From Lentilactobacillus laojiaonis (GTDB taxonomy: Bacteria; Bacillota; Bacilli; Lactobacillales; Lactobacillaceae), in NCBI RefSeq assembly GCF_020616595.1, contig NZ_CP085278.1:372001-436000 (forward strand): a stretch of DNA of 64,000 nt, read 5' to 3'. Below, piece after piece: positions 41,673 to 50,678 of the stretch. How positions within the stretch are numbered: the first letter of the stretch is position 1; every line of letters starts with the position of its first letter. A program made the position numbers and the translations under genes. The notes below the pieces were generated by a model. It did not search any database. It was not told where the DNA came from and saw nothing but the letters and a program-made list of their open reading frames with translations.

Positions 41673-42591
41673 AATCTTTCCATAAAAATTTAATTAAGGC
41701 TTTATTAACTACCGGATTATCTTGGTGTAAAGCCGTATGCTGTGCTTGCTTTCCTTTAACTAAGACAGTTTGATAAACTTTAGCGCGGTCCTTTATTAGG
41801 TACCCTAAAGATAGGGCGGAAGTAGTAGTTATTACTCCATCCGAATTAGTTCCATTTTCTAAGTTACCATAAATGTTTAAGACTTCAATTTGTTTAGGAA
41901 AGTTATTTTGTTTATCTAATAAATATTGATATTCAGGATGGATAATTGTAGGTTTACCAATTTTATCGAGAGTATTTTCATTATAGTGATCGTCCCATAA
42001 CTTGGCTAAGTGATTTCTATGTTTTGGCTGATTTCGTTTATGCATATTAACAATTCCATCGTATGGTCCAGCGATTACTACTACCTTATTTACTTTTGGT
42101 AGTTTAGGATCATTACCATTAGTTAGACAATAGTTGATAGCAGCATAGGCGCCCATCGAATGTCCAACTAAGTTAATATTCTTTACGTGATACTGTTCTT
42201 TTAAAATTTTAGTTATATTAACTAGCCAACGGCTATACATATATTCACCAGCTCGGTGGTTGATAAAGTTTACACGAATAATGGGATTACGTGAATACTT
42301 ATTAATATGACCAAATATTTTAATTTTTCCATTGCGATGAACAGCAATGACCATTGAGCTGGATGCAGCATTGGCTCTTTCGCTGGCCCCAGCAAATCTG
42401 GTTTCAGCATGATAACTACTAACCCAACCATGTAAAAAAATGGTTGGTGTGGGTGAGTTAATATAATTTTGTGATTTTTGATAATCTTTGATAACTCCAT
42501 TAGCTAGATGATATCCGATTAAAAGTAAAAAAAATCCACCTAGGACGAAGTAAAGAACTTGTCCTATGGTGGATTTATTTGGTTTAGACAT
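41671..42591 (-). CDS. DUF915 family alpha/beta hydrolase, membrane anchored
   Basis: 306 residues: one N-terminal membrane segment (about 10-30), then an exported alpha/beta hydrolase domain with FLHGWVSSYHAETRF (oxyanion region), nucleophile elbow GHSMGA (Ser about 150), and late NGTNSDGVITTTSALSLGY and KGKQAQHTALHQD blocks carrying the likely Asp and His. This matches the DUF915 lipase/esterase-like family common in lactobacilli. Its start overlaps the end of the acyltransferase gene by 8 bases, so the two are translated together and may modify the same envelope component (inference). Confidence 0.88.
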   Translation of the reverse strand: MSKPNKSTIGQVLYFVLGGFFLLLIGYHLANGVIKDYQKSQNYINSPTPTIFLHGWVSSYHAETRFAGASERANAASSSMVIAVHRNGKIKIFGHINKYSRNPIIRVNFINHRAGEYMYSRWLVNITKILKEQYHVKNINLVGHSMGAYAAINYCLTNGNDPKLPKVNKVVVIAGPYDGIVNMHKRNQPKHRNHLAKLWDDHYNENTLDKIGKPTIIHPEYQYLLDKQNNFPKQIEVLNIYGNLENGTNSDGVITTTSALSLGYLIKDRAKVYQTVLVKGKQAQHTALHQDNPVVNKALIKFLWKD

Positions 42592-43624
42592 AATTTTCTT
42601 CTACCACCTTATTATTTGAATTACGTAGTTTAATTTTTTTAACAACATAATTATATAATAATGATAGCAAGCAAGGAACAATTATGGCAATAAATAATCT
42701 TAAAACAATAGAATCAACACCTAGTCGTTGTGTAATGTCTAAGATTGCTTTGTGCAAATACATAATGAATAGTGTATTTTTACCCAGGGTTGTAAGTATC
42801 CAAGTTATAATTGGTAACGAACGAGAAATTAATGAGCTTAGACTAAAAATTACTATACTAGACATAATTGGAATAGTAGTAACCGCCAAGGTAGGCGAGA
42901 TTGGTTGAGAAGCATGGATTATATGAGATTTCATAAAGAATCCGAAGTTAAAAATTCCTGAGTTTTGACCATAGATCAATAACAGAATAATTAAAGTAAT
43001 TGGAATTATAATGTTAAATTTCCTAATAGCTTCTTTAATCTGAGCAAAATATAAATTACCAAATAACATGAAGAATATTGCAAGTAATGAAACATCAAAA
43101 TCCCATGGCATGTTCCAATCCGAAGGGATGAAAGGTAATTCTAAGTGCTTATAACTAACTCCGGTAATAACCGTAAGAAATCCAATTATAATTAGCTTTT
43201 GACGAGATTTAACATAAGTAATTATGAAGGTTACCACAATACTTGCAATTATAAACACATTCATATACCAAAATACGCTAAGATATAAGTTTAACCGAGT
43301 ACCACCATAAAGTAGTTTTAAAAAGTACCTCAGAGTGTATCCCAGCGAGTGAAGCCCACTTACATACCCAAAGGTTATTAATAATACCCCGAATATAAAA
43401 TATGATTTTAACAATGGAACAATGTGTTTTTTTAGATAGGTTGCCCAATCATTATTAACAACTGGCTTTAAGAAAAACCCGGCAGCAATGAAAAAGATTG
43501 GCATATGCCACCAATATAAAAAGTGATACAAAGTTCCATGCGTTTCTAAAGCATGTCCGATAGCTACTGCAATAATTCCCAGTCCTTTTGCAATATCTAT
43601 CCAAGCAATACGCTTTTTTGCCAC
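42584..43624 (-). CDS. Acyltransferase family 3 membrane protein
   Basis: 346 residues with about ten hydrophobic segments. The opening RIAWIDIAKGLGIIAVAIGH and WHMPIFFIAAGFFLKP are the hallmarks of acyltransferase-3 (OatA/WecH-like) proteins: the His of the first segment and the following Arg/His region form the acyl-transfer site. There is no SGNH extension. GTG start after GGGGG. Likely acetylates a surface polysaccharide or teichoic acid. Operon with the DUF915 hydrolase gene. Confidence 0.88.
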   Translation of the reverse strand: MAKKRIAWIDIAKGLGIIAVAIGHALETHGTLYHFLYWWHMPIFFIAAGFFLKPVVNNDWATYLKKHIVPLLKSYFIFGVLLITFGYVSGLHSLGYTLRYFLKLLYGGTRLNLYLSVFWYMNVFIIASIVVTFIITYVKSRQKLIIIGFLTVITGVSYKHLELPFIPSDWNMPWDFDVSLLAIFFMLFGNLYFAQIKEAIRKFNIIIPITLIILLLIYGQNSGIFNFGFFMKSHIIHASQPISPTLAVTTIPIMSSIVIFSLSSLISRSLPIITWILTTLGKNTLFIMYLHKAILDITQRLGVDSIVLRLFIAIIVPCLLSLLYNYVVKKIKLRNSNNKVVEENYV

Positions 43625-43826
43625 AATCTAGCCCCCAAACATTTATAATGATATCAATATATTAATTCTATAAGAAGGATGCAAATTTTTATATTAAATT
43701 ATGATTAAAAAAACATGACAAATGATATTAAATAATGCTTAACAAGTGGTTGTGTGTATTGTAATTGCTTATTTTTTTAATTAAAATTATTGTTTGTGTA
43801 AAAGATTTATGAAAGTGGGAGCGAAA

Positions 43827-45479
43827 ATGGAGGACGAAACAAAAAGTAATACTAATTCAAGCTCGAAATCTCAAATGTTATCTGGGTCAGCTTGGATGAC
43901 AGCAGGTAGTATTTTTTCTAGATTTTTAGGAGCAATTTATATCATTCCGTGGAGTATCTGGTTTGGTTCATACTTTTTAAGAGGAAATGCGTTATATGGA
44001 TTTGGATATAATATTTATAGTTTCTTCTTAATAGCGGCAATTGCCGGAATTCCCTCAGCAATTGCTAAACAAGTGGCTCACTATAATGCATTAAACGAAT
44101 ACGGGGTCGGGGTAAGATTATACAAACGTGGTTTAGTTTTAGCCGCGGCCACGGGAATAATTTGTGCGCTAATTTTATACTTTGGAGCTCCTTGGTTAGA
44201 TGGTGGAAATGACAAAGTTATTCCGGTCTTACATTCATTATCATGGGCAATTTTGATTATTCCAACTATGAGTTTAACCAGAGGTTATTTTCAAGGATAT
44301 CAACAAATGGCGCCATCAGCAATTTCTCAGTTTGTTGAACAATTGGCTCGAGTAATTTATATGTTAGTTACGGCATACTTAATTATGCAAGTATTTCACG
44401 GAAGTTGGATTACCGCAGTGGCCCAATCTACTTTTGCAGCATTCATTGGGGCGGTAGCTGGTCTATTAATATTGGGAGTTTACTATTTAAGAAGAAAGAA
44501 TTACTTTAATTCTTTAGTAGCAAACAGTAATAATGAGATTCATGTGGAACCTAAAGAACTTTATCGTGAAATTATCGTACAAGCCGTTCCATTTATCATT
44601 TTAGGTGCAGGAATTACTATCTTCCAACTAATTGATCAATATACATTTTTTAATATTATGCACCAAGCTACTAACTATTCCAACACGATTTTAAATGATT
44701 TGTATGCTATGTTTGCAGTTAATGCTAATAAGTTAATTATGATTACTATTTCATTGGCTTCAGCCTTAGCTATAACAGCCGTACCATTGCTTTCAGTTGC
44801 GATTACTAAAGGAGACAAACACGAAGTTAAAGAACAAAATTCCAACGTCTTGATGTTGTTTATGTTTGTTATGATTCCTGCCGCTTTAGGGATGGCAGCC
44901 ATTGCCGGACCATTAAACCGTTTGTTCTATGGTAATGCTCAACAAGCATTGGGAGCAAATATTTTATCATTTTCATCAATTGTGTCCGTGCCAATGGGAT
45001 TATTTGTGGTTACATCTGCTGTCATGCAGGGATTATCACAAAATAAAAAAGCGGTTCGCTATTTTATAATTGGAACGATTGTTAAGTTAATTGCTCAATG
45101 GCCATGTGTTTACTTCTTAGGAGCCTTTGGAGCTTTATTAGCTACTGCGATTGGTCTAATAGTGGCTAATGGTCTAATTATCATATCGCTAAATCGCCAA
45201 TTTGGTTTCGACCGAAAGGCCCTTTCCAATGGATTTGCGAAAATTACGACCTATTCAGCTATCATGTACATAGTTGCTTTAGCATTAGTTTACTTTGGTA
45301 ATTTTGTATTAGGATTATTTACTAATCCTTACAGTCGAATTGGTAGTTTAATTGTAACTGCGGTAGCTGTAATTATTGCAGGATATCTTTATTTATATCT
45401 TGTTCTTAAGGGTAGAGTGGCTGATTCAATTATTGGTCCTCGTAGCCAAAGTCTTAGAAAAAAATTACACATTAAATAA
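43827..45479 (+). CDS. MurJ/YtgP-like lipid-linked precursor flippase (MOP superfamily)
   Basis: Polytopic protein of 550 residues from the ATG at 43827 (GGGAGCG just upstream); an in-frame alternative at 43794 lacks a good site. A short Ser/Asn-rich tail precedes SGSAWMTAGSIFSRFLGAIYIIPW, the typical start of the YtgP/MurJ flippase group, and 12-14 hydrophobic segments follow with SAIAKQVAHYN and LTRGYFQGYQQMAPSA. It would flip lipid II or another polyprenyl-linked precursor. Own terminator; no neighbour in a shared operon. Confidence 0.88.
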   Translation: MEDETKSNTNSSSKSQMLSGSAWMTAGSIFSRFLGAIYIIPWSIWFGSYFLRGNALYGFGYNIYSFFLIAAIAGIPSAIAKQVAHYNALNEYGVGVRLYKRGLVLAAATGIICALILYFGAPWLDGGNDKVIPVLHSLSWAILIIPTMSLTRGYFQGYQQMAPSAISQFVEQLARVIYMLVTAYLIMQVFHGSWITAVAQSTFAAFIGAVAGLLILGVYYLRRKNYFNSLVANSNNEIHVEPKELYREIIVQAVPFIILGAGITIFQLIDQYTFFNIMHQATNYSNTILNDLYAMFAVNANKLIMITISLASALAITAVPLLSVAITKGDKHEVKEQNSNVLMLFMFVMIPAALGMAAIAGPLNRLFYGNAQQALGANILSFSSIVSVPMGLFVVTSAVMQGLSQNKKAVRYFIIGTIVKLIAQWPCVYFLGAFGALLATAIGLIVANGLIIISLNRQFGFDRKALSNGFAKITTYSAIMYIVALALVYFGNFVLGLFTNPYSRIGSLIVTAVAVIIAGYLYLYLVLKGRVADSIIGPRSQSLRKKLHIK

Positions 45480-45513
45480 AAAATCAGTAGGATAAGTCCT
45501 ACTGATTTTTTTT
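45478..45513. terminator. Bidirectional terminator between flippase and nnrD
   Basis: Stem AAATCAGTAGGA / TCCTACTGATTT, loop TAAG, A and T flanks. Confidence 0.88.
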
Positions 45514-46332
45514 ATATTTGTACATATATTGAGGTAATTTTTCACTTATTAAATGTGGTAATACAATATAGTTATTTTTAGCAATGTCATCAGCAATTAG
45601 GCTATGGATATAAACACCAGCCAGAGTAGCGTCTAATTTATTTTGAAATTGAGCTGTAAATCCAGCAATTATCCCCGCTAAGGTATCTCCCATACCGCCA
45701 ATAGCTTGGCCGGGATTTCCTAGCATAAGTTTAAATGCCTGATCTTGATAGTAAATTTCACTATGATGGGATTTAACAATGACAATCGCATTAAGTTGAC
45801 TGACATATTTTTGATTGTTTTCAGTTGTTTGCTGGTCAATTGGTATTTTAGAAAACCTCTGCCATTCCATTTGATGGGGAGTTAGAATGTTGGTACTCTT
45901 TTCTGGCAAAGATAATTGGTATTTAGCCATGAGCGTAATTGCAGATCCGTCAATGATTAGAGTTTGTGATTCTGAAATAGTGGCTAGTACTACTTTTAAA
46001 ATTTCTAAACTCATTTGATCAGTTCCTAATCCAGGACCAATTAAAACTACGTTAGACTTTTTTATGGATTCAATTACTTGTAGTTGATCAGAAATATCGA
46101 TAAACATTGCTTCTAGACAATGGTTATGTAAACTAGACAAATTATGATAGGTTGTTGCTGTAGTTACTAAACCTGCACCAGCATTAATAGTGGCTAGACT
46201 GGCCATAATAATGGCGCCTCCATAATTATCATTGCCTCCAATTAAGGTTACTTTACCGTAATTTCCCTTATAACTATCGGGATCTCTATTAACAATTGTT
46301 TGATATAAGATATCATCAGATAAAATTTTCAC
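45499..46332 (-). CDS. nnrD: ADP-dependent (S)-NAD(P)H-hydrate dehydratase
   Basis: Repairs hydrated NAD(P)H. 277 residues, only the C-terminal (carbohydrate-kinase-like) domain; the epimerase NnrE half is not fused or nearby. Seen: GKVTLIGGNDNYGGAIIMAS near the start, VLIGPGLGTD, ILTPHQMEW and GGMGDTLAGIIAGF (ATP/ADP site). GTG start with TAGGAGGAG upstream. Diverges from pepV. Confidence 0.93.
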   Translation of the reverse strand: MKILSDDILYQTIVNRDPDSYKGNYGKVTLIGGNDNYGGAIIMASLATINAGAGLVTTATTYHNLSSLHNHCLEAMFIDISDQLQVIESIKKSNVVLIGPGLGTDQMSLEILKVVLATISESQTLIIDGSAITLMAKYQLSLPEKSTNILTPHQMEWQRFSKIPIDQQTTENNQKYVSQLNAIVIVKSHHSEIYYQDQAFKLMLGNPGQAIGGMGDTLAGIIAGFTAQFQNKLDATLAGVYIHSLIADDIAKNNYIVLPHLISEKLPQYMYKYKKNQ

Positions 46333-46449
46333 TAATAATCTCCTCCTAACGCCTATAAGTATATCACTATGTGGATTTTTTAAGTGAATGTTCTATGCTA
46401 CCTGTGATAAAATACAGATAAATTAAACTTAAAGGAAGTAGGTACATCT

Positions 46450-47853
46450 ATGACAAATAAATGGCAAGATAAAGCAAATGCTTATCGCGAAGATTACTTA
46501 GCCGATTTATCAGAATTAATTGCAATTGAAAGTGTTCGTGATGTTGAACATAAAACTGACGAATATCCTTTAGGCGAAGGCCCAACTAAAGCTATGGAAA
46601 AATTCTTATCATTCGGTAAAAGAGATGGCTTTACAGTTAAAAATATTGATAACATCGTTGGATACATTGAATATGGTGAAGGAGATCAAACTTTAGCTAT
46701 TCAGTCCCATGCTGATGTTATGCCAGCAGGTAATGGCTGGAACACTAATCCTTTTGAATTAACCATTAAAGATGGAATTGCTTATGGACGTGGAACCTCT
46801 GATGATAAGGGTCCCGGTCTAGCAGCATATTATGGTTTAAAAATGCTTAAAGATAGTGGAGTTAAGCCTAATTTAAAAATTAGATTAATTGTAGGTACTG
46901 ATGAAGAAAGTAATTGGACTGGTATGAAACATTACTTTGAAGTAGAACCTGAACCTACTTTTGGATTTTCACCAGATGCTGAATTCCCAGTTATAAATGG
47001 TGAAAAGGGGAATGCTTCATTTGAAACTACCTTTGGTAATTCAAATGGTAACAATTTTGCTCTGGAATCATTTGATTCTGGTTTGAGAGAAAATATGGTA
47101 CCTGGGGAAGCTACAGCGGTTGTAATTAGTGATAATATTCAAGAAATTGCTAATAACTTCTCTGAATTCTTAAACCAAAGTCCAGTTAATGGTGAAGTAG
47201 AAACTGATGGCAAAACTGCTAAGTTACACGTGATTGGTAAGCAAGCTCATGGAATGGAACCTAAAAACGGAATTAATGCGGGTACTTATTTAGCAAGCTA
47301 TTTAAATCAATTTAATTTTGGTGATGCCGCAGCTGATTTCTTAAGATTTATTACTAAATATTTACATGATGATTCTCGTGCTAATGCTTTAGGAAGTAAC
47401 TATGTTGATGACGTAATGGGCGATTTAACTATGAATGTTGGTTTAATGAAATTTGATCAACAAAATGGAGGCTTTATTAATACTAATTATCGTTATCCTA
47501 AAGGCACGACACCAGATAATATTTTAGATAAACTCCAAAAAGCAGCTCAAGCCCTTAACGGAAAAACTGTCCAAATTTCAAATATGGAACCTCACTATGT
47601 GGATCCAACTGATCCAATTGTAGAAACTTTAGTTAATGTATACAAAGAACAAACTGGCATTATGGATGCTAAGCCAGAAGTTGTTGGTGGTGGAACTTAT
47701 GCTAGATTAATGAAGCGTGGGGTTGCCTTTGGAGCCTTATTCCCATGGACTGAAGATAGTATGCACCAAGCTAATGAATTTCAACCAGTTGATGATTTAT
47801 TAAAAGCTATGGCAATCTATGGCCAAGGTATCTTCGAATTAGCAACTAAATAA
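46450..47853 (+). CDS. pepV: Dipeptidase PepV (M20 family)
   Basis: Zinc dipeptidase for intracellular use of dipeptides from peptide uptake. 467 residues, the standard PepV length. Metal-site motifs: SHADVMPAGNGW (about 87-98), GRGTSDDKGPG (about 116), GTDEESNW (about 154), and the late GGGTYARLM and HQANEF blocks. AAAGGAAG upstream. uspA follows at 18 bp. Confidence 0.95.
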   Translation: MTNKWQDKANAYREDYLADLSELIAIESVRDVEHKTDEYPLGEGPTKAMEKFLSFGKRDGFTVKNIDNIVGYIEYGEGDQTLAIQSHADVMPAGNGWNTNPFELTIKDGIAYGRGTSDDKGPGLAAYYGLKMLKDSGVKPNLKIRLIVGTDEESNWTGMKHYFEVEPEPTFGFSPDAEFPVINGEKGNASFETTFGNSNGNNFALESFDSGLRENMVPGEATAVVISDNIQEIANNFSEFLNQSPVNGEVETDGKTAKLHVIGKQAHGMEPKNGINAGTYLASYLNQFNFGDAAADFLRFITKYLHDDSRANALGSNYVDDVMGDLTMNVGLMKFDQQNGGFINTNYRYPKGTTPDNILDKLQKAAQALNGKTVQISNMEPHYVDPTDPIVETLVNVYKEQTGIMDAKPEVVGGGTYARLMKRGVAFGALFPWTEDSMHQANEFQPVDDLLKAMAIYGQGIFELATK

Positions 47854-47871
47854 ATTTTAGAGGTGAGCGTT

Positions 47872-48339
47872 ATGATCCAAATGACTAAGTATACAAATAT
47901 TTTGGTTGGGATTGACGGTTCTGAAATTTCTGAACTAGCCCTTAATAAGGCAATTAAGGTCGCTAAAGAAAATAAATCTAAACTATTAATTGCTTCGGTA
48001 ATTAATGAACGAGATATTTTAGGATCAATTAAACCGGCTTCAGTAGGTTTTGGAAGTGTTACTGTAAACAATATTGAAGAAATTAAAGAACGAACTGAAA
48101 ATATGTTAAACAAGTATCTAAATCGAGCCAAAGAAGCGGGAGTTGAAGCAAATACTTTAGTTAGTTATGGTAATCCAAAAGTTGAATTAGCTACTAAGAT
48201 AGTTGAAGAAAATCAGATTGATGCCATTTTTATTGGTGCAACTGGTGTAAATAATGTTATTTCAAGACTGTCATTAGGTTCAACTGCAGAGTTCATAATT
48301 GCTCATGCCTTGGTAGATGTTTTAGTTGTTCATAAATAA
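47872..48339 (+). CDS. Universal stress protein UspA family
   Basis: 155-residue nucleotide-binding protein. The ATG at 47872 is chosen because AGAGGTGA lies 5 bases before it; a GTG at 47863 is inside that site. The first strand YTNILVGIDGSEISE and the ATP-binding block GATGVNNVISRLSLGSTAEF (G2xG9xG-S/T type) are present, so it should bind ATP. Probably co-transcribed with pepV and ended by a strong terminator. Confidence 0.93.
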   Translation: MIQMTKYTNILVGIDGSEISELALNKAIKVAKENKSKLLIASVINERDILGSIKPASVGFGSVTVNNIEEIKERTENMLNKYLNRAKEAGVEANTLVSYGNPKVELATKIVEENQIDAIFIGATGVNNVISRLSLGSTAEFIIAHALVDVLVVHK

Positions 48340-48340
48340 G

Positions 48341-48377
48341 AAAAAGCCTAGAGAATATTTATTCTCTAGGCTTTTTT
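48341..48377. terminator. Bidirectional terminator between uspA and deoxynucleoside kinase
   Basis: 16-bp stem (AAAAAGCCTAGAGAAT and complement), loop ATTT. Confidence 0.9.
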
Positions 48378-48378
48378 A

Positions 48379-49011
48379 TTAACGAATTTTTAAAAGGGCA
48401 TCATCAATTTGTTGTAACACAATATCAACATTTTTCTGATCGGAAAGATCGTATTTTTGAAGATCAATTTTAATTTTAGGACTTACATCATAATCTTCAT
48501 ACCATTGTTTATAAGCAGACCACATTTTATAGTAATAGTTTTTAAGACCGGGATTATCATCAAATTGTTCATAATCACGACCGCGTTTTTTGATACGATA
48601 TTGAATTGTATCAAAATCACTATCTGCATATACTAACAAATCAGGACCTTTTTTAGGTAGCTCCTCTAATTCATTCATCATGTTATCAAGTAATTTTAAA
48701 TAAACTGCTAACTCAGTATCAGTAATATTACCTTCAGAGTTATTTTCTCTAGTAAATAATGCATCTTCATAAATTGAACGATCCAATACATTATTATCAT
48801 CTGAAAGTGCTTGTTTGATCATTGCAAATCGTTTATTTAAAAAATAGATTTGAAGTAAAAATCCATATTGTTTAGGATTTGAATAATATAATGGTAAAAC
48901 CGGATTATCTCCGACTGGTTCGAAATATGCGGTGGTTCCTAGATGCTCGGCAATTTTTCCAGTAAGTGTAGTCTTTCCAACGCCAATCATTCCTGCAGTA
49001 ATTATCACCAT
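48379..49011 (-). CDS. Deoxyadenosine/deoxyguanosine kinase family protein
   Basis: Salvages purine deoxynucleosides, important in lactobacilli dependent on external nucleosides. 210 residues from the ATG giving MVIITAGMIGVGKTTLTGKI; the frame runs 15 codons further up but the ribosome binding site (GAAGGGG) points to this ATG. P-loop GMIGVGKTTL, catalytic/lid region VLDRSIYEDALFTREN and KRGRDYEQ fit the dNK family. Lactobacilli often carry two such genes in tandem; only one is here. Confidence 0.9.
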   Translation of the reverse strand: MVIITAGMIGVGKTTLTGKIAEHLGTTAYFEPVGDNPVLPLYYSNPKQYGFLLQIYFLNKRFAMIKQALSDDNNVLDRSIYEDALFTRENNSEGNITDTELAVYLKLLDNMMNELEELPKKGPDLLVYADSDFDTIQYRIKKRGRDYEQFDDNPGLKNYYYKMWSAYKQWYEDYDVSPKIKIDLQKYDLSDQKNVDIVLQQIDDALLKIR

Positions 49012-49174
49012 GATGACCCCTTCTTTTCTAAAATTTAACAATATATAGTGTAACATAATTTGCAGACATACTACATGTATTATTTAAGTTAATTGTTGAG
49101 CCAAATTTTGGTAGGCTAAGTTGCTTATATAGTACAATAAACTTAGTTATAAAATAACGGTGGGGTGATTTAAA

Positions 49175-49951
49175 ATGTACAGAGCACTTGTATTTTTTGA
49201 CTTAGATGGAACACTACTTGATAATGATAAAAATGTTCCTCAAGCAAACATTGATGCAATTCAACAATTGAAAGAAAATAATATTCTTCCAATCATTTCA
49301 ACTGGACGTAACATCTTTGAAATTAATTACGTATTAAAAGCAACTGGTATTAATACCGTGGTTAGTGCTAATGGTAGTTATATCCAATATGAGGGTAAAA
49401 AACTTAAGGCTGAATCAATTAGTAAATCGATTATCGAAGACTTAATTGATTTTGCCGAAAAACAAGGGGATGGGGATGCAATTGGTTTCTACAACAATGA
49501 AACATTTGCCATTACCAAGGCTAACAAATTAACTCGTGAAAATTACAAATTGTTAAGATTAAAAGCTAATGTTGATCCTTCATTTTATATGACAAATGAA
49601 GTTAACTTTATTAATATTTTTAATACCGATAAAGATAAATTGTATCAAGATGCTTTTAAAGGAAAATTATCAGTAGTTCGTAATAATCCTAAAGCATTAG
49701 ATACTATGAAGTGGGGAATTTCCAAACAAAGTGGGATTAAAGCTCTAGTTAATGCTACTGGAATGCAAAATATTCCAACCTATGCTTTTGGGGACCAATT
49801 AAATGATTTAGAGATGTTTGATGAAGTTGATTATCCTGTTAGCATGGGGAATGGTAATAAAATCAATAAAGAAAAAGCTGATTTTGTTACTACCTCAAAC
49901 ATGGATGATGGAATTCCTAATGGATTAAGACATTACGGATTAATCAAATAA
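49175..49951 (+). CDS. HAD superfamily hydrolase, Cof-type (IIB)
   Basis: 258-residue cytoplasmic phosphatase of unknown sugar or nucleotide phosphate. Motif I FFDLDGTLLDND (Asp9, Asp11), motif II ISTGR near residue 47, motif III Lys in MKWGISK, motif IV AFGDQLNDLEMF. A type IIB cap lies between motifs II and III. GGTGGGGTG upstream of ATG. Confidence 0.92.
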   Translation: MYRALVFFDLDGTLLDNDKNVPQANIDAIQQLKENNILPIISTGRNIFEINYVLKATGINTVVSANGSYIQYEGKKLKAESISKSIIEDLIDFAEKQGDGDAIGFYNNETFAITKANKLTRENYKLLRLKANVDPSFYMTNEVNFINIFNTDKDKLYQDAFKGKLSVVRNNPKALDTMKWGISKQSGIKALVNATGMQNIPTYAFGDQLNDLEMFDEVDYPVSMGNGNKINKEKADFVTTSNMDDGIPNGLRHYGLIK

Positions 49952-49985
49952 AAAAAGCCATTCAATTAATTGAATGGCTTTTTTT
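49949..49985. terminator. Bidirectional terminator between HAD gene and pgmB
   Basis: Stem AAAAAGCCATTCAATT / AATTGAATGGCTTTTT with A7 and T7 flanks. Confidence 0.9.
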
Positions 49986-49992
49986 ATTTTGT

Positions 49993-50664
49993 CTAGTTCA
50001 TTGCTTTTTTAATATTATCTAAGGTTAAATCTTTAGTAGTAGCAAATAAAATATCAGCATCTTTAAGGGTATCGCGTGATCCAATCCCAACTGAAGTTTC
50101 ACCGGCACCATTGATTGATTCAATTCCTGACTCAGCATCCTCGATACCGATACATTGTTCTGGTTTGAGGTCAAGAATTTGTGCTCCTTTTTGATAAATC
50201 TCTGGATCGGGTTTTCCATTAGTTAGGGAAGCAGGATCAACAACGTTGCTAAAATATTTAGTAAGTCCCAATTTTGATAGTACTGTGGGTGAATTTTTAG
50301 AAGCTGAGGCTAGTGAAATTGAGTAACCATTACTTACTAGTGAATCTAAAAATTCTTTGATACCAGGTAAAATATTATCTGGGGTCATTTTATTAACTAA
50401 TGATAAATAACGATCATTTTTTTCGTTAGCAAGAGAAACCTTTTCTTCTTCAGTGTAATTGTTGCTAACACCACCGGCATCCAAGATCATGTTTAATGAG
50501 TCCATACGGCTAATGCCTTTAAGACCATCTTCTAAGTCTTGAGTCCAAGGAGTTCCTACTTTGTCAGCAAGTTGGTGCCAGGCTTCGGTGTGGTAAACGG
50601 AAGTATCAGTAATAACTCCATCTAGATCAAAAATAAACCCTTTAATATCTGAAAATTTTACCAT
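49993..50664 (-). CDS. pgmB: Beta-phosphoglucomutase
   Basis: Converts beta-glucose 1-phosphate, made by GH65 phosphorylases, to glucose 6-phosphate. 223 residues, normal. HAD motif FDLDGVITDTSVYHTEAW (Asp nucleophile and acid/base), HTEAW cap histidine, SASKNS (motif II), KPDPEIY and IEDAESGIESI. It starts 14 bp after the GH65 phosphorylase gene with an AAGGAG site, so the two form an operon for phosphorolytic disaccharide use. Confidence 0.96.
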   Translation of the reverse strand: MVKFSDIKGFIFDLDGVITDTSVYHTEAWHQLADKVGTPWTQDLEDGLKGISRMDSLNMILDAGGVSNNYTEEEKVSLANEKNDRYLSLVNKMTPDNILPGIKEFLDSLVSNGYSISLASASKNSPTVLSKLGLTKYFSNVVDPASLTNGKPDPEIYQKGAQILDLKPEQCIGIEDAESGIESINGAGETSVGIGSRDTLKDADILFATTKDLTLDNIKKAMN

Positions 50665-50678
50665 AATTAGTCACTCCT

